Below, piece by piece: positions 1-8,805 of a stretch of DNA of 10,112 nt. Origin of the DNA: Actinomycetota bacterium (GTDB lineage: Bacteria; Actinomycetota; Actinomycetes; Nanopelagicales; Nanopelagicaceae); NCBI GenBank assembly GCA_029978425.1, contig JAPOJL010000022.1:1-10112 (forward strand), given 5' to 3'. The number at the start of each line of letters is the position of its first letter. Positions within the stretch are counted from its first letter, which is position 1. The notes below the pieces were generated by a model. That model saw nothing but the letters and a program-made list of their open reading frames with translations. It did not search any database and was not told where the DNA came from. The position numbers and the translations under genes are program-made.

Positions 1-789
1 CATTACAGCCACGAGTGGGGTTATATAGGTGACAGTAGATGCAACGGCACTTCCCGCCCCTTTGATTACTTGGAAGTTCCAGATGTAAGCAAATCCGCTG
101 CCAAAGATTCCTAACGCCAACATCGACAGAAGTGGGATGACGCGGTAGTCATCCTCAGCAATCCCATCAATAAGATAGAAAGGAACAAGTGTCACTGTCG
201 CCATGATGAGTTGGGTAGCAGCAAGAACTTCTGATGGAAGTTGTAGTGGAATCACATAACGTTTCGAAAATGGAAAGGAAAGTCCATAACAGAAGACTGC
301 TGCAAGTAACATCAATATTGCCCATACTGGATTACTTCCAACGCCATTCCATATCCCAAACACCGTCGCGATACCTATCGCACCGATGATCAATCCGAAG
401 ATTTGGTTAGCCGTTATTTTTTCATCACGAAAGATAATTAGCATGACAAGCAGTGTCATCAAAGGAGTTGTGGCGTTGATGATTCCGGCCAAGATAGAAG
501 TGACTTCTGTTTGTGCTTGTGCGAACAAGACGCCTGGGATGGAATTAAGTAGCAAGGAAACGACCCATAGCTTGAACCAGATTTTCGGATCGGTTGGAAG
601 ATTGCGTTTTCGTATCTTGAGATAGATCGTCAAAGTAAGTGCGCCAAGAGCGCACCGACCAAAAGCGACTCCAAATGGCGTTAAGAACGTTAAGCCTTGT
701 TTGATAAAGAGAAACGAGCAACCCCACACCAGTCCGAGTGCGATGTAGGCAGGTAACCAAATTCCCTTTAGGCTTCGCTCTATGCGCAC
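1..789 (-). CDS. DMT-superfamily EamA transporter, C-terminus cut by window edge
   Basis: Inner-membrane transporter of the drug/metabolite superfamily (EamA/RhaT-like); the substrate cannot be told. The reverse strand gives 263 uninterrupted codons reaching the window edge, so perhaps 25-40 C-terminal residues are missing compared with the usual ~290-300. The protein is almost wholly hydrophobic and has two EamA halves, roughly residues 14-145 and 155 onward. The first helix carries the family's ALGLVWGCSF pattern (17-26), residues 100-108 read LAGIINATTP-like, and the second half ends with GSGFAYIWNF (230-239). The start is GTG at 789-787: a TAG lies in frame four codons upstream and no other start precedes helix 1. 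That start lies 8 bases inside the oppositely directed deacetylase gene, so the two 5' ends overlap. No Shine-Dalgarno sequence is visible. Family assignment is secure; start and substrate are less so. Confidence 0.88.
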   Translation of the reverse strand, partial: MRIERSLKGIWLPAYIALGLVWGCSFLFIKQGLTFLTPFGVAFGRCALGALTLTIYLKIRKRNLPTDPKIWFKLWVVSLLLNSIPGVLFAQAQTEVTSILAGIINATTPLMTLLVMLIIFRDEKITANQIFGLIIGAIGIATVFGIWNGVGSNPVWAILMLLAAVFCYGLSFPFSKRYVIPLQLPSEVLAATQLIMATVTLVPFYLIDGIAEDDYRVIPLLSMLALGIFGSGFAYIWNFQVIKGAGSAVASTVTYITPLVAVM

Positions 790-1876
790 CGGGTATGTCT
801 ATCACGAGATTTTTGGCTGGCACGATACGGGAACTTTTGTTGGCGATATGCCCTCAGATCCAGGTGCTGGGCTCCAGCCATATATGAATTATGAGCATCC
901 AGAATCAAAGAAAAGAATTCACGAACTCATCGTTGTATCTGGCCTTATTGATCATCTTGTGCGCGTACCTGCACGAAAAGCTAGTGAAACTGAATTGGAG
1001 ACCGTTCACACTAAAGAACATATTGAGCGCATAAAGAAAGAATCAGCCACGCGTTTAGGTGGAGATGGAGGTGATCTCACCACGCCCTTTGCACGTGGCG
1101 GATATGAGATCGCAGCAATGGCAGCCGGCGGTGCAATTGAATTATTCGAATCAGTATTAAGTGGTGAAGTGAATAACGGCTACGCATTAATCCGCCCACC
1201 TGGACACCATGCAATACGCGAACGCGGTATGGGTTATTGCATTTTCTCAAATATGGCCGTTGCGATTGGTGTTGCAAAGAAAACCCATGGTGAAAAACTT
1301 CGTGTGGCTGTGGTCGATTGGGATGTCCACCATGGCAACGGAACTGAATCAATCTTCCTTAACGATCCAAATATCCTGACTATTTCTTTACATCAGAACC
1401 GGCTTTATCCGCACGATACTGGCGATGTTGACGTCGTTGGTGTTGGGACAAATATCAATATCCCACTTCCTCCAGGTACGGGACATGGTGGCTATTACTA
1501 CGCTTTTGATGAAGTAGTAATTCCTGCGATACGTAAATTCAATCCGGACATCATCTGCGTAGCTTCAGGTTTTGATTCCTCCGTTTTCGATCCGCTTGGT
1601 CGAATGTTGGTAACAGCTGAAGGTTATAAATCACTAACTCGTAAGTTAATGAATATTGCCGATGAAGTGTGTGGTGGAAAATTGATGATGACCCACGAAG
1701 GTGGTTATAACGCTACATACGCACCATTCTGTGGACTCTTTGTTATGCAGGAACTTTCTGGCGTAACAAAACTCCCTGATCCATTTGCGCACGGAAATGA
1801 TTACCCGGGCCACGAACTCAAGTCTCATGAAGCTGCAATTATTGATGAAGCTAAGAAGTTGGTAGCAAAGTTATGA
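782..1876 (+). CDS. Class II histone deacetylase-like zinc amidohydrolase
   Basis: Zinc-dependent amidohydrolase of the arginase/deacetylase fold, expected to remove acyl groups from lysine side chains, polyamines or small molecules in the cytoplasm. The 364 residues form a single deacetylase domain of normal length. All active-site elements are visible: RPPGHHA (138-144) with the His pair 142/143; VDWDVHHGNGT (178-188) with zinc ligands Asp181 and His183; third ligand Asp265 in ASGFDSS; and transition-state Tyr309 in HEGGYN. It is therefore probably active. The N-terminal GYVYHEIFGWHDTGT is typical of actinobacterial class II members and supports the ATG at 782. No good Shine-Dalgarno precedes it; a TAGGCT at 769-774 could be a -10 box of a leaderless promoter, but this is weak. 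The stop overlaps the next gene's ATG (ATGA at 1873-1876), implying one operon and probable translational coupling. The substrate is unknown: acetyl-protein, acetylpolyamine and acetoin-type uses are all possible. Confidence 0.93.
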   Translation: MRTGYVYHEIFGWHDTGTFVGDMPSDPGAGLQPYMNYEHPESKKRIHELIVVSGLIDHLVRVPARKASETELETVHTKEHIERIKKESATRLGGDGGDLTTPFARGGYEIAAMAAGGAIELFESVLSGEVNNGYALIRPPGHHAIRERGMGYCIFSNMAVAIGVAKKTHGEKLRVAVVDWDVHHGNGTESIFLNDPNILTISLHQNRLYPHDTGDVDVVGVGTNINIPLPPGTGHGGYYYAFDEVVIPAIRKFNPDIICVASGFDSSVFDPLGRMLVTAEGYKSLTRKLMNIADEVCGGKLMMTHEGGYNATYAPFCGLFVMQELSGVTKLPDPFAHGNDYPGHELKSHEAAIIDEAKKLVAKL

Positions 1877-2514
1877 GTCTTCCTCCCGCCGAAATTGGTC
1901 CGGGAGAGTTCTATCCCGTTGTCGGAGTTGGTCCATATCCCAAACCATGGCCCGTTGGCGAACATTTTGATCCAGAACTTCTGGAAAATGGTGATCGGCG
2001 AAATGTTCTCGACAAGTACCGTTATTGGAAAGTTGAAGCAATCGTTGCTGATCTCAACACTAAGCGTCATCCACTAAGAGTGGCGATTGAGAATTGGCAA
2101 CATGACCTCAATATCGGTTCGATTGTGAGAACTGCAAATGCTTTCAATGTTTCCAGTGTTCATATCGTTGGAAAACGCGACTGGAACCGTCGCGGAGCAA
2201 TGGTCACCGATAAGTACTTAACGGTTATTCATCATCCTACGGTGGCTGATTTCAAAGCATGGTGCGATGAGAACAAAGTGGTAATTGTCGGGATTGATAA
2301 TGTCGATGTTTCTACCCCGATTGAAAGCGCAAAATTCCCCCGCGATTGCGTTCTTTTTTTGGGCCAGGAAGGCGCGGGGATGTCCGATGAAGCAGTCGCC
2401 GTATGTGAACAAGTACTTGCAATTTCACAATACGGTTCCACACGTTCGATGAACGCCTCAGCGGCAGGTGCAATTGCTATGTATGCCTGGGCGATGCAGC
2501 ACTTACCTCAGTAG
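1873..2514 (+). CDS. SpoU/TrmH-family RNA 2'-O-methyltransferase
   Basis: S-adenosylmethionine-dependent RNA methyltransferase of the SPOUT class, which as a family methylates the 2'-hydroxyl of tRNA or rRNA nucleotides; the target here is not determinable. The 213 residues include the three SpoU motifs: motif 1 HDLNIGSIVRTANAF (77-91) with Asn80 and Arg86; motif 2 LFLGQEGAGMS (161-171) with Glu166; and motif 3 around 183-204, with STRSMNASAAGA supplying the Ser/Asn positions and the knot. Motif 3 has MNASAA where LNVSVA is commoner. The first ~65 residues are a proline-rich leader that does not look like the L30e-type RNA-binding domain of larger TrmH proteins. The gene overlaps the deacetylase gene by 4 bases, and its last 12 bases overlap the convergent phosphatase gene. 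No separate promoter or terminator is apparent. Confidence 0.9.
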   Translation: MSLPPAEIGPGEFYPVVGVGPYPKPWPVGEHFDPELLENGDRRNVLDKYRYWKVEAIVADLNTKRHPLRVAIENWQHDLNIGSIVRTANAFNVSSVHIVGKRDWNRRGAMVTDKYLTVIHHPTVADFKAWCDENKVVIVGIDNVDVSTPIESAKFPRDCVLFLGQEGAGMSDEAVAVCEQVLAISQYGSTRSMNASAAGAIAMYAWAMQHLPQ

Positions 2515-3006
2515 TTGTTGAATTAACCCATCTGTTGCTTTTTCTACCATCACCAATACATTTTCAAATGCTTCATCTGGGAGTGAATAAGGGTCGGGGA
2601 CTTCAAGTGATTCAGGATTTGTTGGATCGAATTGTCGCAAATAAAAAATCTTCTGTTCTTCTTCATCGCTGGTGACATATTTCGATACTTCTTGATAATT
2701 GTGATCATCCATTACTAAAACTAGATCTGCCGCAACGAGACGTGAATAATTAAATTGCGAAGCGATGTGATTAAAGGAATAGCCGGCTTTTTCCCAGGTG
2801 CGCTTAGAAGGAGGATTTGGTCCTTGTCCTACATGCCAATGAGAAGTTCCGGCGGAGTCAACCACAATTTTTGGTTTATCAATTTCTTTTACCTTATTGT
2901 GTAAGACAGCTGCAGCCATCGGTGAACGACAGATATTGCCGTAACAAACCATCGTGATAATTAACGTCTCACGATCTTTAAGGTGTGAGAGATCGGGAAG
3001 CGCCAC
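2503..3006 (-). CDS. Low-molecular-weight protein tyrosine phosphatase
   Basis: Cysteine-dependent phosphatase of the LMW-PTP/arsenate reductase fold, expected to dephosphorylate phosphotyrosine (or phosphoarginine) on proteins in the cytoplasm. The P-loop VCYGNICRSP (20-29) gives catalytic Cys21 and phosphate-binding Arg27 in the CX5R signature, and the general acid is Asp138 in VPDPY (136-140). Length is 167 residues, normal for bacteria, with a ~14-residue N-terminal lead. The start is GTG at 3006-3004: TAA lies in frame two codons upstream, and the next Met (19) abuts the P-loop, too late for the first strand. The gene lies 19 bases downstream of the TPR gene on the same strand, so co-transcription is likely. 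Its 3' end overlaps the methyltransferase gene by 12 bases. Arsenate reductase is less likely because the DPY acid and tyrosine-phosphatase layout are intact. The protein partner is unknown. Confidence 0.92.
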   Translation of the reverse strand: MALPDLSHLKDRETLIITMVCYGNICRSPMAAAVLHNKVKEIDKPKIVVDSAGTSHWHVGQGPNPPSKRTWEKAGYSFNHIASQFNYSRLVAADLVLVMDDHNYQEVSKYVTSDEEEQKIFYLRQFDPTNPESLEVPDPYSLPDEAFENVLVMVEKATDGLIQQLLR

Positions 3007-3025
3007 AATTTAGATAATTCTCAGA

Positions 3026-3964
3026 TTAATCTTCAAGAATTTCAGAGATAGAGGCGATACGGCGTTCAATCTCGATCGCTTCTTCAGAGCGACCTTGAGT
3101 GTGCAGAATCTCAGCGATACGACGCTCGATTGCGACGATAAATTCGAAGTCTTTTGGCTCTGCATCTGCGGCAATATCAAGGACCCGCTCAAGGGTATTG
3201 AGCCCTTCATCTACTTCTCCTGAGAGAACTTGGGCTTTGCCGAGTTCGAATGATGCATAAGTGAGCCGGCGGTGATCGTGGGCGGTGGTGAAGACATCGA
3301 CTGCTTTTTGTGCCGCCGCTAAAGCTGATTCAGCATCTCCGAGTTCGGTATAGCAATGTGCAATTTTCTGGTCGCAGCGCGCAACATGAATTACTTCGCG
3401 AGCGGTCTTAAAGTATTTCCGCGCTTCATAGAATGCTTCGAGCGCATCGTCATACTTCTTTAATTCCCGATAAGCGCAACCAATGAGATGGAAATCTGTG
3501 GCGGCACCAAGTTCGTTTCCATCGATGAGATGCTCGCGGGCGCATTCCTCCATGCATTCAATCGTGTTCTGGAATTCTTTAGAACTAAACCACCATTCAC
3601 CGAGGGTGCAGGCAAGTTCGAGCGCCATAGGAGATTTGTTTTCGCGGAGCAACTCAACAGCCTTACTCATTGCAGTTGCGGCTTCGCTCATGCGCTTGAG
3701 TTGGTTGAGGTTGTAGCCAATTGCTGAATAAGCCTGGGCTAAACCTTCGGTTGGGGCGGCAGAACCAAGTTCAGAGTAAATGTCTCGCGCGGTTTCAGCC
3801 AGCGCTAGCGCTTCATCGTATTGGCCACGTGCATAGATTCGCGCACTTAATTCGTAGTACGTGCTTGCTCGATCGACACCTTGGGTTTCAGGTATTCGTT
3901 CCCACAACATTTCTTCCGTAATGATCTCGTCATTTACATCATCATCGTTGTGTTCATCGGCCAA
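3026..3964 (-). CDS. Tetratricopeptide-repeat protein of unknown function
   Basis: The 312-residue protein is built almost entirely of TPR helical hairpins, which as a family act as protein-binding scaffolds. I count about seven repeats: roughly residues 33-66, 76-109, 115-147, 154-187, 195-227, 234-267 and 277-309, with the usual small/aromatic pattern (for example LIGCAYRELKKYDDALEAF at 160-178). The N-terminal 20 residues are strongly acidic. No signal peptide, membrane helix or enzymatic domain is visible, so it is probably a cytoplasmic adaptor. The start is TTG at 3964-3962, chosen because AAGGGAG, a good Shine-Dalgarno, sits 7 bases upstream and no ATG or GTG in frame gives a better beginning. 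It lies 88 bases after the protease gene and 19 bases before the phosphatase gene on the same strand. A partner cannot be named; it may bind one of these neighbours, but that is only inferred from position. Confidence 0.85.
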   Translation of the reverse strand: MADEHNDDDVNDEIITEEMLWERIPETQGVDRASTYYELSARIYARGQYDEALALAETARDIYSELGSAAPTEGLAQAYSAIGYNLNQLKRMSEAATAMSKAVELLRENKSPMALELACTLGEWWFSSKEFQNTIECMEECAREHLIDGNELGAATDFHLIGCAYRELKKYDDALEAFYEARKYFKTAREVIHVARCDQKIAHCYTELGDAESALAAAQKAVDVFTTAHDHRRLTYASFELGKAQVLSGEVDEGLNTLERVLDIAADAEPKDFEFIVAIERRIAEILHTQGRSEEAIEIERRIASISEILED

Positions 3965-3971
3965 CGCAGTA

Positions 3972-3978
3972 CTCCCTT
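3972..3978 (-). promoter_or_regulatory. Shine-Dalgarno fixing the TTG start of the TPR gene
   Basis: The minus strand reads AAGGGAG, followed by 7 bases and then TTG at 3964. This is the clearest ribosome binding site in the window and decides an otherwise unusual start codon. Confidence 0.55.
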
Positions 3979-3989
3979 CACGAATCTGC

Positions 3990-4005
3990 GGCGCTGCAGT
4001 GCGCC
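3990..4005. other. Small GC-rich inverted repeat between protease and TPR genes
   Basis: GGCGC and GCGCC flank a 6-base loop, giving a perfect 5-base-pair all-GC stem in the 88-base gap (3965-4052). In the direction of transcription it ends about 11 bases before the Shine-Dalgarno of the TPR gene, and no T-run follows. It could hinder read-through or protect the downstream message, or be chance. A second weak pair, ATAAC (4006-4010) and GTTAT (4021-4025), lies beside it. Confidence 0.3.
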
Positions 4006-4052
4006 ATAACCTAGCAGGAAGTTATCGCGCTAGCGGCTCAATATTCGCGACA

Positions 4053-5162
4053 CTACTGAGAGTCAGCTTTACCAAGCACAACCGTAAAGGTCTTCGGTCC
4101 TCCGCTTGGCATATCAACGGTGATCTTCACAGTGTCACCTGGAGCATAAGCGCGAATGCGAACGATTGCAGTAATCAAATCATTGATTTTCTTGCCATCA
4201 ATTTCACGAATTGTTGCGCCAGCAGGAATTCCTGCCTTAGCAGCCGCTTCGCCTTCGACAACGCGCAGAATTCGAGCGCCTACTCCGGTATATGAAGTAT
4301 CAAAATTAATCCCCAAGAATGGTCGTGATGACTTTCCGGTTGCGATAATTTCATCTGCAACTCGTTTTGCCTGATTTATTGGAATTGAGAAACCTAATCC
4401 AATTGATCCACTTGCACCGGAGCTGAGCGTTGCAATCGCAGAGTTGATTCCTACGAGAGCACCTGCGGCATCAACAAGTGGGCCACCTGAATTTCCAGGA
4501 TTAATAGCGGCATCAGTTTGAATCGCATCAATGAAGGACTCAGCACCCGTGCTTCCTGTAGTGACAGGACGATTGAGCGCAGAAACAATTCCGCTCGTAA
4601 CGGTTCCAGATAAACCAAGTGGGGAACCAAATGCAACGACAGGCTCACCGATGATGAGCTTGCTGGAATTTCCTACGGCAATGGCTTTGAGATTGCCACG
4701 ATTGATTTTTAAAACTGCAAGATCATATGTTGTATCTCGACCTACGATAGAAGCGTTTTCGAAATCACCGTTATTAAGTTCTACGCGAATAGTGCCGCTT
4801 TGGGCGGCGGTTGAAATCACATGGTTATTGGTGATGATGAAGGAGGAGCTTGCACTGGTCTTATAAATAACGCCTGATCCAGTTCCGCTTCCTGCCAGAG
4901 ATGAAACTGCGATTGAAACGACGGAAGGCGATACTGCAGAGGCGATAGTTTGCACATCCACGCCTTTGCCGACCACCTCCATCAAGGTTCGGGTCTTAGA
5001 ACAGCTGCCATCCGTTGAGGCGTAGAGAGCTTTAGTTCGATTATCAACGCATACTTTGGTTGGAGGTAAATCTGGAGTTACGGCAACAGCAACGCCGCCG
5101 GCTACGACAGCGCCCATCACGAAACCAATCATGATCTTGCTAAAACTGGAAATAGTTCTCAT
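4053..5162 (-). CDS. Membrane-anchored HtrA/DegP-like PDZ serine protease (S1C)
   Basis: Trypsin-fold serine protease with a C-terminal PDZ domain, expected to act outside the membrane on misfolded or signalling proteins. Order in the 369 residues: short N-tail; one hydrophobic anchor (10-28) rich in Gly/Ala/Val; a short linker with two cysteines (Cys38 and Cys54); protease domain about 70-270; PDZ about 283-365. The triad is complete: His114 in TNNHV, Asp147 in TTYDLAV, Ser225 in NPGNSGGP. The anchor may be an uncleaved signal-anchor, since no clear AxA cleavage site is evident. The total is shorter than many actinobacterial HtrA proteins because the cytoplasmic N-terminal part is only ~9 residues. 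The start ATG at 5162-5160 fits, as it places the anchor at the N-terminus. The gene diverges from the MFS gene across 76 bases and may be the first gene of a protease-TPR-phosphatase unit. Confidence 0.94.
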   Translation of the reverse strand: MRTISSFSKIMIGFVMGAVVAGGVAVAVTPDLPPTKVCVDNRTKALYASTDGSCSKTRTLMEVVGKGVDVQTIASAVSPSVVSIAVSSLAGSGTGSGVIYKTSASSSFIITNNHVISTAAQSGTIRVELNNGDFENASIVGRDTTYDLAVLKINRGNLKAIAVGNSSKLIIGEPVVAFGSPLGLSGTVTSGIVSALNRPVTTGSTGAESFIDAIQTDAAINPGNSGGPLVDAAGALVGINSAIATLSSGASGSIGLGFSIPINQAKRVADEIIATGKSSRPFLGINFDTSYTGVGARILRVVEGEAAAKAGIPAGATIREIDGKKINDLITAIVRIRAYAPGDTVKITVDMPSGGPKTFTVVLGKADSQ

Positions 5163-5223
5163 GTCTGTTACCTAATCATTGTTTTCTGAAAAAAACCTTA
5201 ATGGAAATTCAACACTCGCTGGG

Positions 5224-5229
5224 TAGACT
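5224..5229 (+). promoter_or_regulatory. Possible -10 box for the MFS gene
   Basis: TAGACT lies 9 bases before the ATG at 5239 in the 76-base divergent gap. It matches four of six positions of TATAAT. No convincing -35 box or Shine-Dalgarno is present, so a leaderless or nearly leaderless message is possible. The rest of the gap is AT-rich and I see no clear promoter for the protease gene in it. Confidence 0.25.
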
Positions 5230-5238
5230 TCGCAACTT

Positions 5239-6396
5239 ATGGAACTCACACTCCGCCGTGCGCGCCTTGCGGTCACCATCACATTTATCGTCAATGGCTT
5301 TACCGCGGGAACTTTCGTTGCGCGTATTCCAGATTTCAAGAGAATTCTTGAGATCTCCAATGGAACATTAGGAACCTCTCTCCTCTTCGTCTCAATAGGT
5401 GTCTTTGTTGCGTTGAAACCCGCTGGAAAAAATTCTGCAAAATTTGGAAGTAAGCCGGTGGTTTTCTGGGCCACCATTGCTCTGGCTTTCTCGTGTGTAT
5501 TAGTTGGACTCTTGCTTAATCTGCAATGGTTCTGGCTCAGTTTGTTCTTACTTGGATTCTCTCTTGCCACCCAAGACGTTGCTATGAATGCTCATGCCGT
5601 TCTCGTCGAACAACGGGCGGGACGACGTTTGATGAGCGTCTTTCATGGCATGTTCTCTGTGGGAACGCTCATCGGAGGAATTCTTGGCGGGCTCTTCTCG
5701 CAATGGGAAGTAACGCCACTTAATCAATCGTTTGGGTTATTCCTCATTTATATGATTGCGGCTTTTGTGGTGCGACCTCTCTATCTACCTGCTGATGTAG
5801 ATAAACATGACTTCTCTACAGGACCGCGAGCTAAGCATCCATTTATCTTCTGGATTCTTGGTTTCTTTGGCCTTTTTGCTGCTATTAGTGAGGGCGCCGC
5901 AGGAGATTGGGGTGGAGTTCTTGCACGCGATGCATTTGGTGCAACGCCATTTATATCCACTCTGCCTTACATTGTTTTCTGTACTGCAATGATCATCGGT
6001 CGTTTCTCTGGTGATTCCTTGGCGCACAAATTCGGTGCTTCTCTAGTTATTGCATCGGGCGGAATCATCTCAGGAACCGGCCTCACTGTTGGACTCGTCG
6101 TTGGCGGAATTCCTGCAATCATGGTTTCGTGGTTCTTGCTCGGCATTGGATTATCTGTAGTAATCCCATTGATGTTTAGCGCTGCCGGAACTCTTGCCAC
6201 GAAGAATTATTCAGGAGTGATAGCGCCCTCAGAAGCGGTCGCTAAAGTTTCGGGGGTTTCTTACTTCGGGTTCGTTATCGGTCCACCGCTCATTGGATTT
6301 ATTGCAGATGTAATTGAATTGCGTTGGACCCTTTTATTAATCGCAGCTTTCTCGTACTTACTTATTTTTGCCTCTAAATACGCGCGCGAAGCGTAG
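5239..6396 (+). CDS. MFS transporter, YbjJ/FucP-like
   Basis: Twelve-helix inner-membrane secondary transporter of the major facilitator superfamily; the substrate is not determinable. Length is 385 residues, compact but normal. Hydrophobic segments run in two six-helix halves (about 8-180 and 202-380), joined by a short polar loop near 183-200. Features shared with YbjJ-type members are VARIPDFK at 27-34 after helix 1, MNAHAVLVEQR at 116-126 with a following HGMFSVG at 136-142, EGAAGDWGG at 218-226 and GRFSGD at 254-259 (a motif-A counterpart in the C-half). The ATG start directly precedes a basic LRRAR stretch and helix 1, as expected; no Shine-Dalgarno is visible. It converges on guaB1 with two bases between stop codons. 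Family is confident. Sugar transport (FucP relation) is possible, but efflux is equally open. Confidence 0.9.
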   Translation: MELTLRRARLAVTITFIVNGFTAGTFVARIPDFKRILEISNGTLGTSLLFVSIGVFVALKPAGKNSAKFGSKPVVFWATIALAFSCVLVGLLLNLQWFWLSLFLLGFSLATQDVAMNAHAVLVEQRAGRRLMSVFHGMFSVGTLIGGILGGLFSQWEVTPLNQSFGLFLIYMIAAFVVRPLYLPADVDKHDFSTGPRAKHPFIFWILGFFGLFAAISEGAAGDWGGVLARDAFGATPFISTLPYIVFCTAMIIGRFSGDSLAHKFGASLVIASGGIISGTGLTVGLVVGGIPAIMVSWFLLGIGLSVVIPLMFSAAGTLATKNYSGVIAPSEAVAKVSGVSYFGFVIGPPLIGFIADVIELRWTLLLIAAFSYLLIFASKYAREA

Positions 6397-6398
6397 TT

Positions 6399-7849
<1,451 letters not shown>

Positions 7850-7864
7850 GACCTGTCAACGCGA

Positions 7865-7870
7865 TAAGAT
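7865..7870 (+). promoter_or_regulatory. -10 box of ABC exporter operon (leaderless)
   Basis: TAAGAT (TAnnnT form) is followed by 6 bases and then the ATG at 7877, which is the spacing expected for a message starting at the A of ATG. No Shine-Dalgarno is present. The -35 position (about 7842-7847) is a poor match and coincides with the guaB1 -10 box. Confidence 0.45.
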
Positions 7871-7876
7871 AAATCA

Positions 7877-8803
7877 ATGCCCGAATCGCTAATAAGTGCG
7901 CGTGGATTGACCAAGAAGTACGGTGACTTCACTGCGGTAGATGCCATCGACTTTGATGTAGCCAAGGGAGAATCCTTTGGACTTCTTGGCCCTAACGGAG
8001 CTGGCAAATCCACGACGATGCGCATCATCGCCGCCACTTCACAACGAACTTCTGGAACCATCACGATTCTCGATCGCGATCCTGAAGAGCATGGCCCCCA
8101 AATCCGCGCTCACCTTGGCGTTGTCCCTCAACAAGATAATTTGGATGGCGAATTAACAGTTGCCGAGAATCTCTTTATCTATGGTCGCTACTTTGGATTG
8201 AGTAAGAAATTTATCCGCGGAAAAATCGAAGAGCTGCTTGAGTTTGCACAACTTGAAGAGAAACGAAATTCAAAAGTTGATGCCTTGAGTGGAGGCATGA
8301 AACGTCGCTTAACAATTGCGCGTGCATTGATTAGTGAGCCAGACATTCTGATGCTAGATGAACCAACGACTGGTCTTGACCCACAAGCGCGACATATCTT
8401 GTGGGATCGTCTATTCCGCTTAAAAGAGACTGGAGTCACGCTAGTTCTAACAACTCACTTTATGGATGAAGCGGAACAGCTCTGCGACCGTCTTGTGGTG
8501 ATGGATAAAGGCCGAATCATGGCTGAAGGCTCGCCCCTCGAACTCATCAAGACTTACTCCACTAAGGAAGTTTTGGAAGTCCGTTTTGGTTCTGAGCGGA
8601 ATAAAGAAGTAGCTCCAATCTTGCGATCTATGTGCGATCGCATCGAAGAGTTGCCTGATCGCATCTTGATGTATGTCGAAGATGGCGAAGCGCTTCTCGA
8701 AGAGATTGTCGCCAAGAAGTTACACCCCACTACATCCTTGGTCCGTCGTAGCTCTCTTGAAGATGTCTTCTTGAGATTGACCGGCCGATCTCTGATTGAG
8801 TAA
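7877..8803 (+). CDS. ABC-2 exporter ATP-binding protein (DrrA/NodI-like)
   Basis: Nucleotide-binding subunit that powers an export-type ABC transporter at the cytoplasmic face of the membrane. Over 308 residues every ATPase motif is intact: Walker A GPNGAGKST (38-46, Lys44), Q-loop Gln85 in VVPQQ, signature LSGGM (137-141), Walker B LMLDEP (158-163, catalytic Glu162), D-loop after TTGLD, and switch His194 in TTHFMDEAEQ. Residues ~225-308 form the C-terminal extension found in DrrA/NodI-type ATPases, ending with SLEDVFLRLTGR (about 293-304), which is typical of that group. It is followed after 2 bases by permease 1 and then by permease 2, so the operon encodes the whole pump. Substrate is unknown: the family covers lipooligosaccharides, drugs and lipids. 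Confidence 0.95.
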   Translation: MPESLISARGLTKKYGDFTAVDAIDFDVAKGESFGLLGPNGAGKSTTMRIIAATSQRTSGTITILDRDPEEHGPQIRAHLGVVPQQDNLDGELTVAENLFIYGRYFGLSKKFIRGKIEELLEFAQLEEKRNSKVDALSGGMKRRLTIARALISEPDILMLDEPTTGLDPQARHILWDRLFRLKETGVTLVLTTHFMDEAEQLCDRLVVMDKGRIMAEGSPLELIKTYSTKEVLEVRFGSERNKEVAPILRSMCDRIEELPDRILMYVEDGEALLEEIVAKKLHPTTSLVRRSSLEDVFLRLTGRSLIE

Positions 8804-8805
8804 AG

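Noticed and set aside
386..625. 79-codon plus-strand frame antisense to the transporter
   Set aside because: It is the antisense shadow of a hydrophobic coding region and has no recognisable domain.
545..823. Open frame of 92 codons on the minus strand over the transporter 5' end
   Set aside because: It is out of frame with the transporter, whose frame gives a clear EamA protein; the 92-codon product has no family features and crosses the deacetylase start.
3990..4005. GC-rich hairpin as an intrinsic terminator of the protease gene
   Set aside because: The stem is only 5 base pairs and no T-run follows; it is listed only as an inverted repeat.
3861..4295. 144-codon plus-strand frame spanning the TPR/protease gap
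   Set aside because: It is antisense to the TPR start and the PDZ domain, has no domain, and is Ser/Arg-rich as expected for a shadow.
5172..5570. 132-codon minus-strand frame over the MFS 5' end
   Set aside because: It is antisense to a well-supported MFS gene, is basic and low in recognisable motifs, and would leave the protease without a promoter region.
7851..7860. TTGACA on the minus strand as the guaB1 -35 box
   Set aside because: It is a perfect -35 match but lies only 4 bases upstream of TATAGT, far from the needed ~17; it would only work with a different -10 inside the gene.
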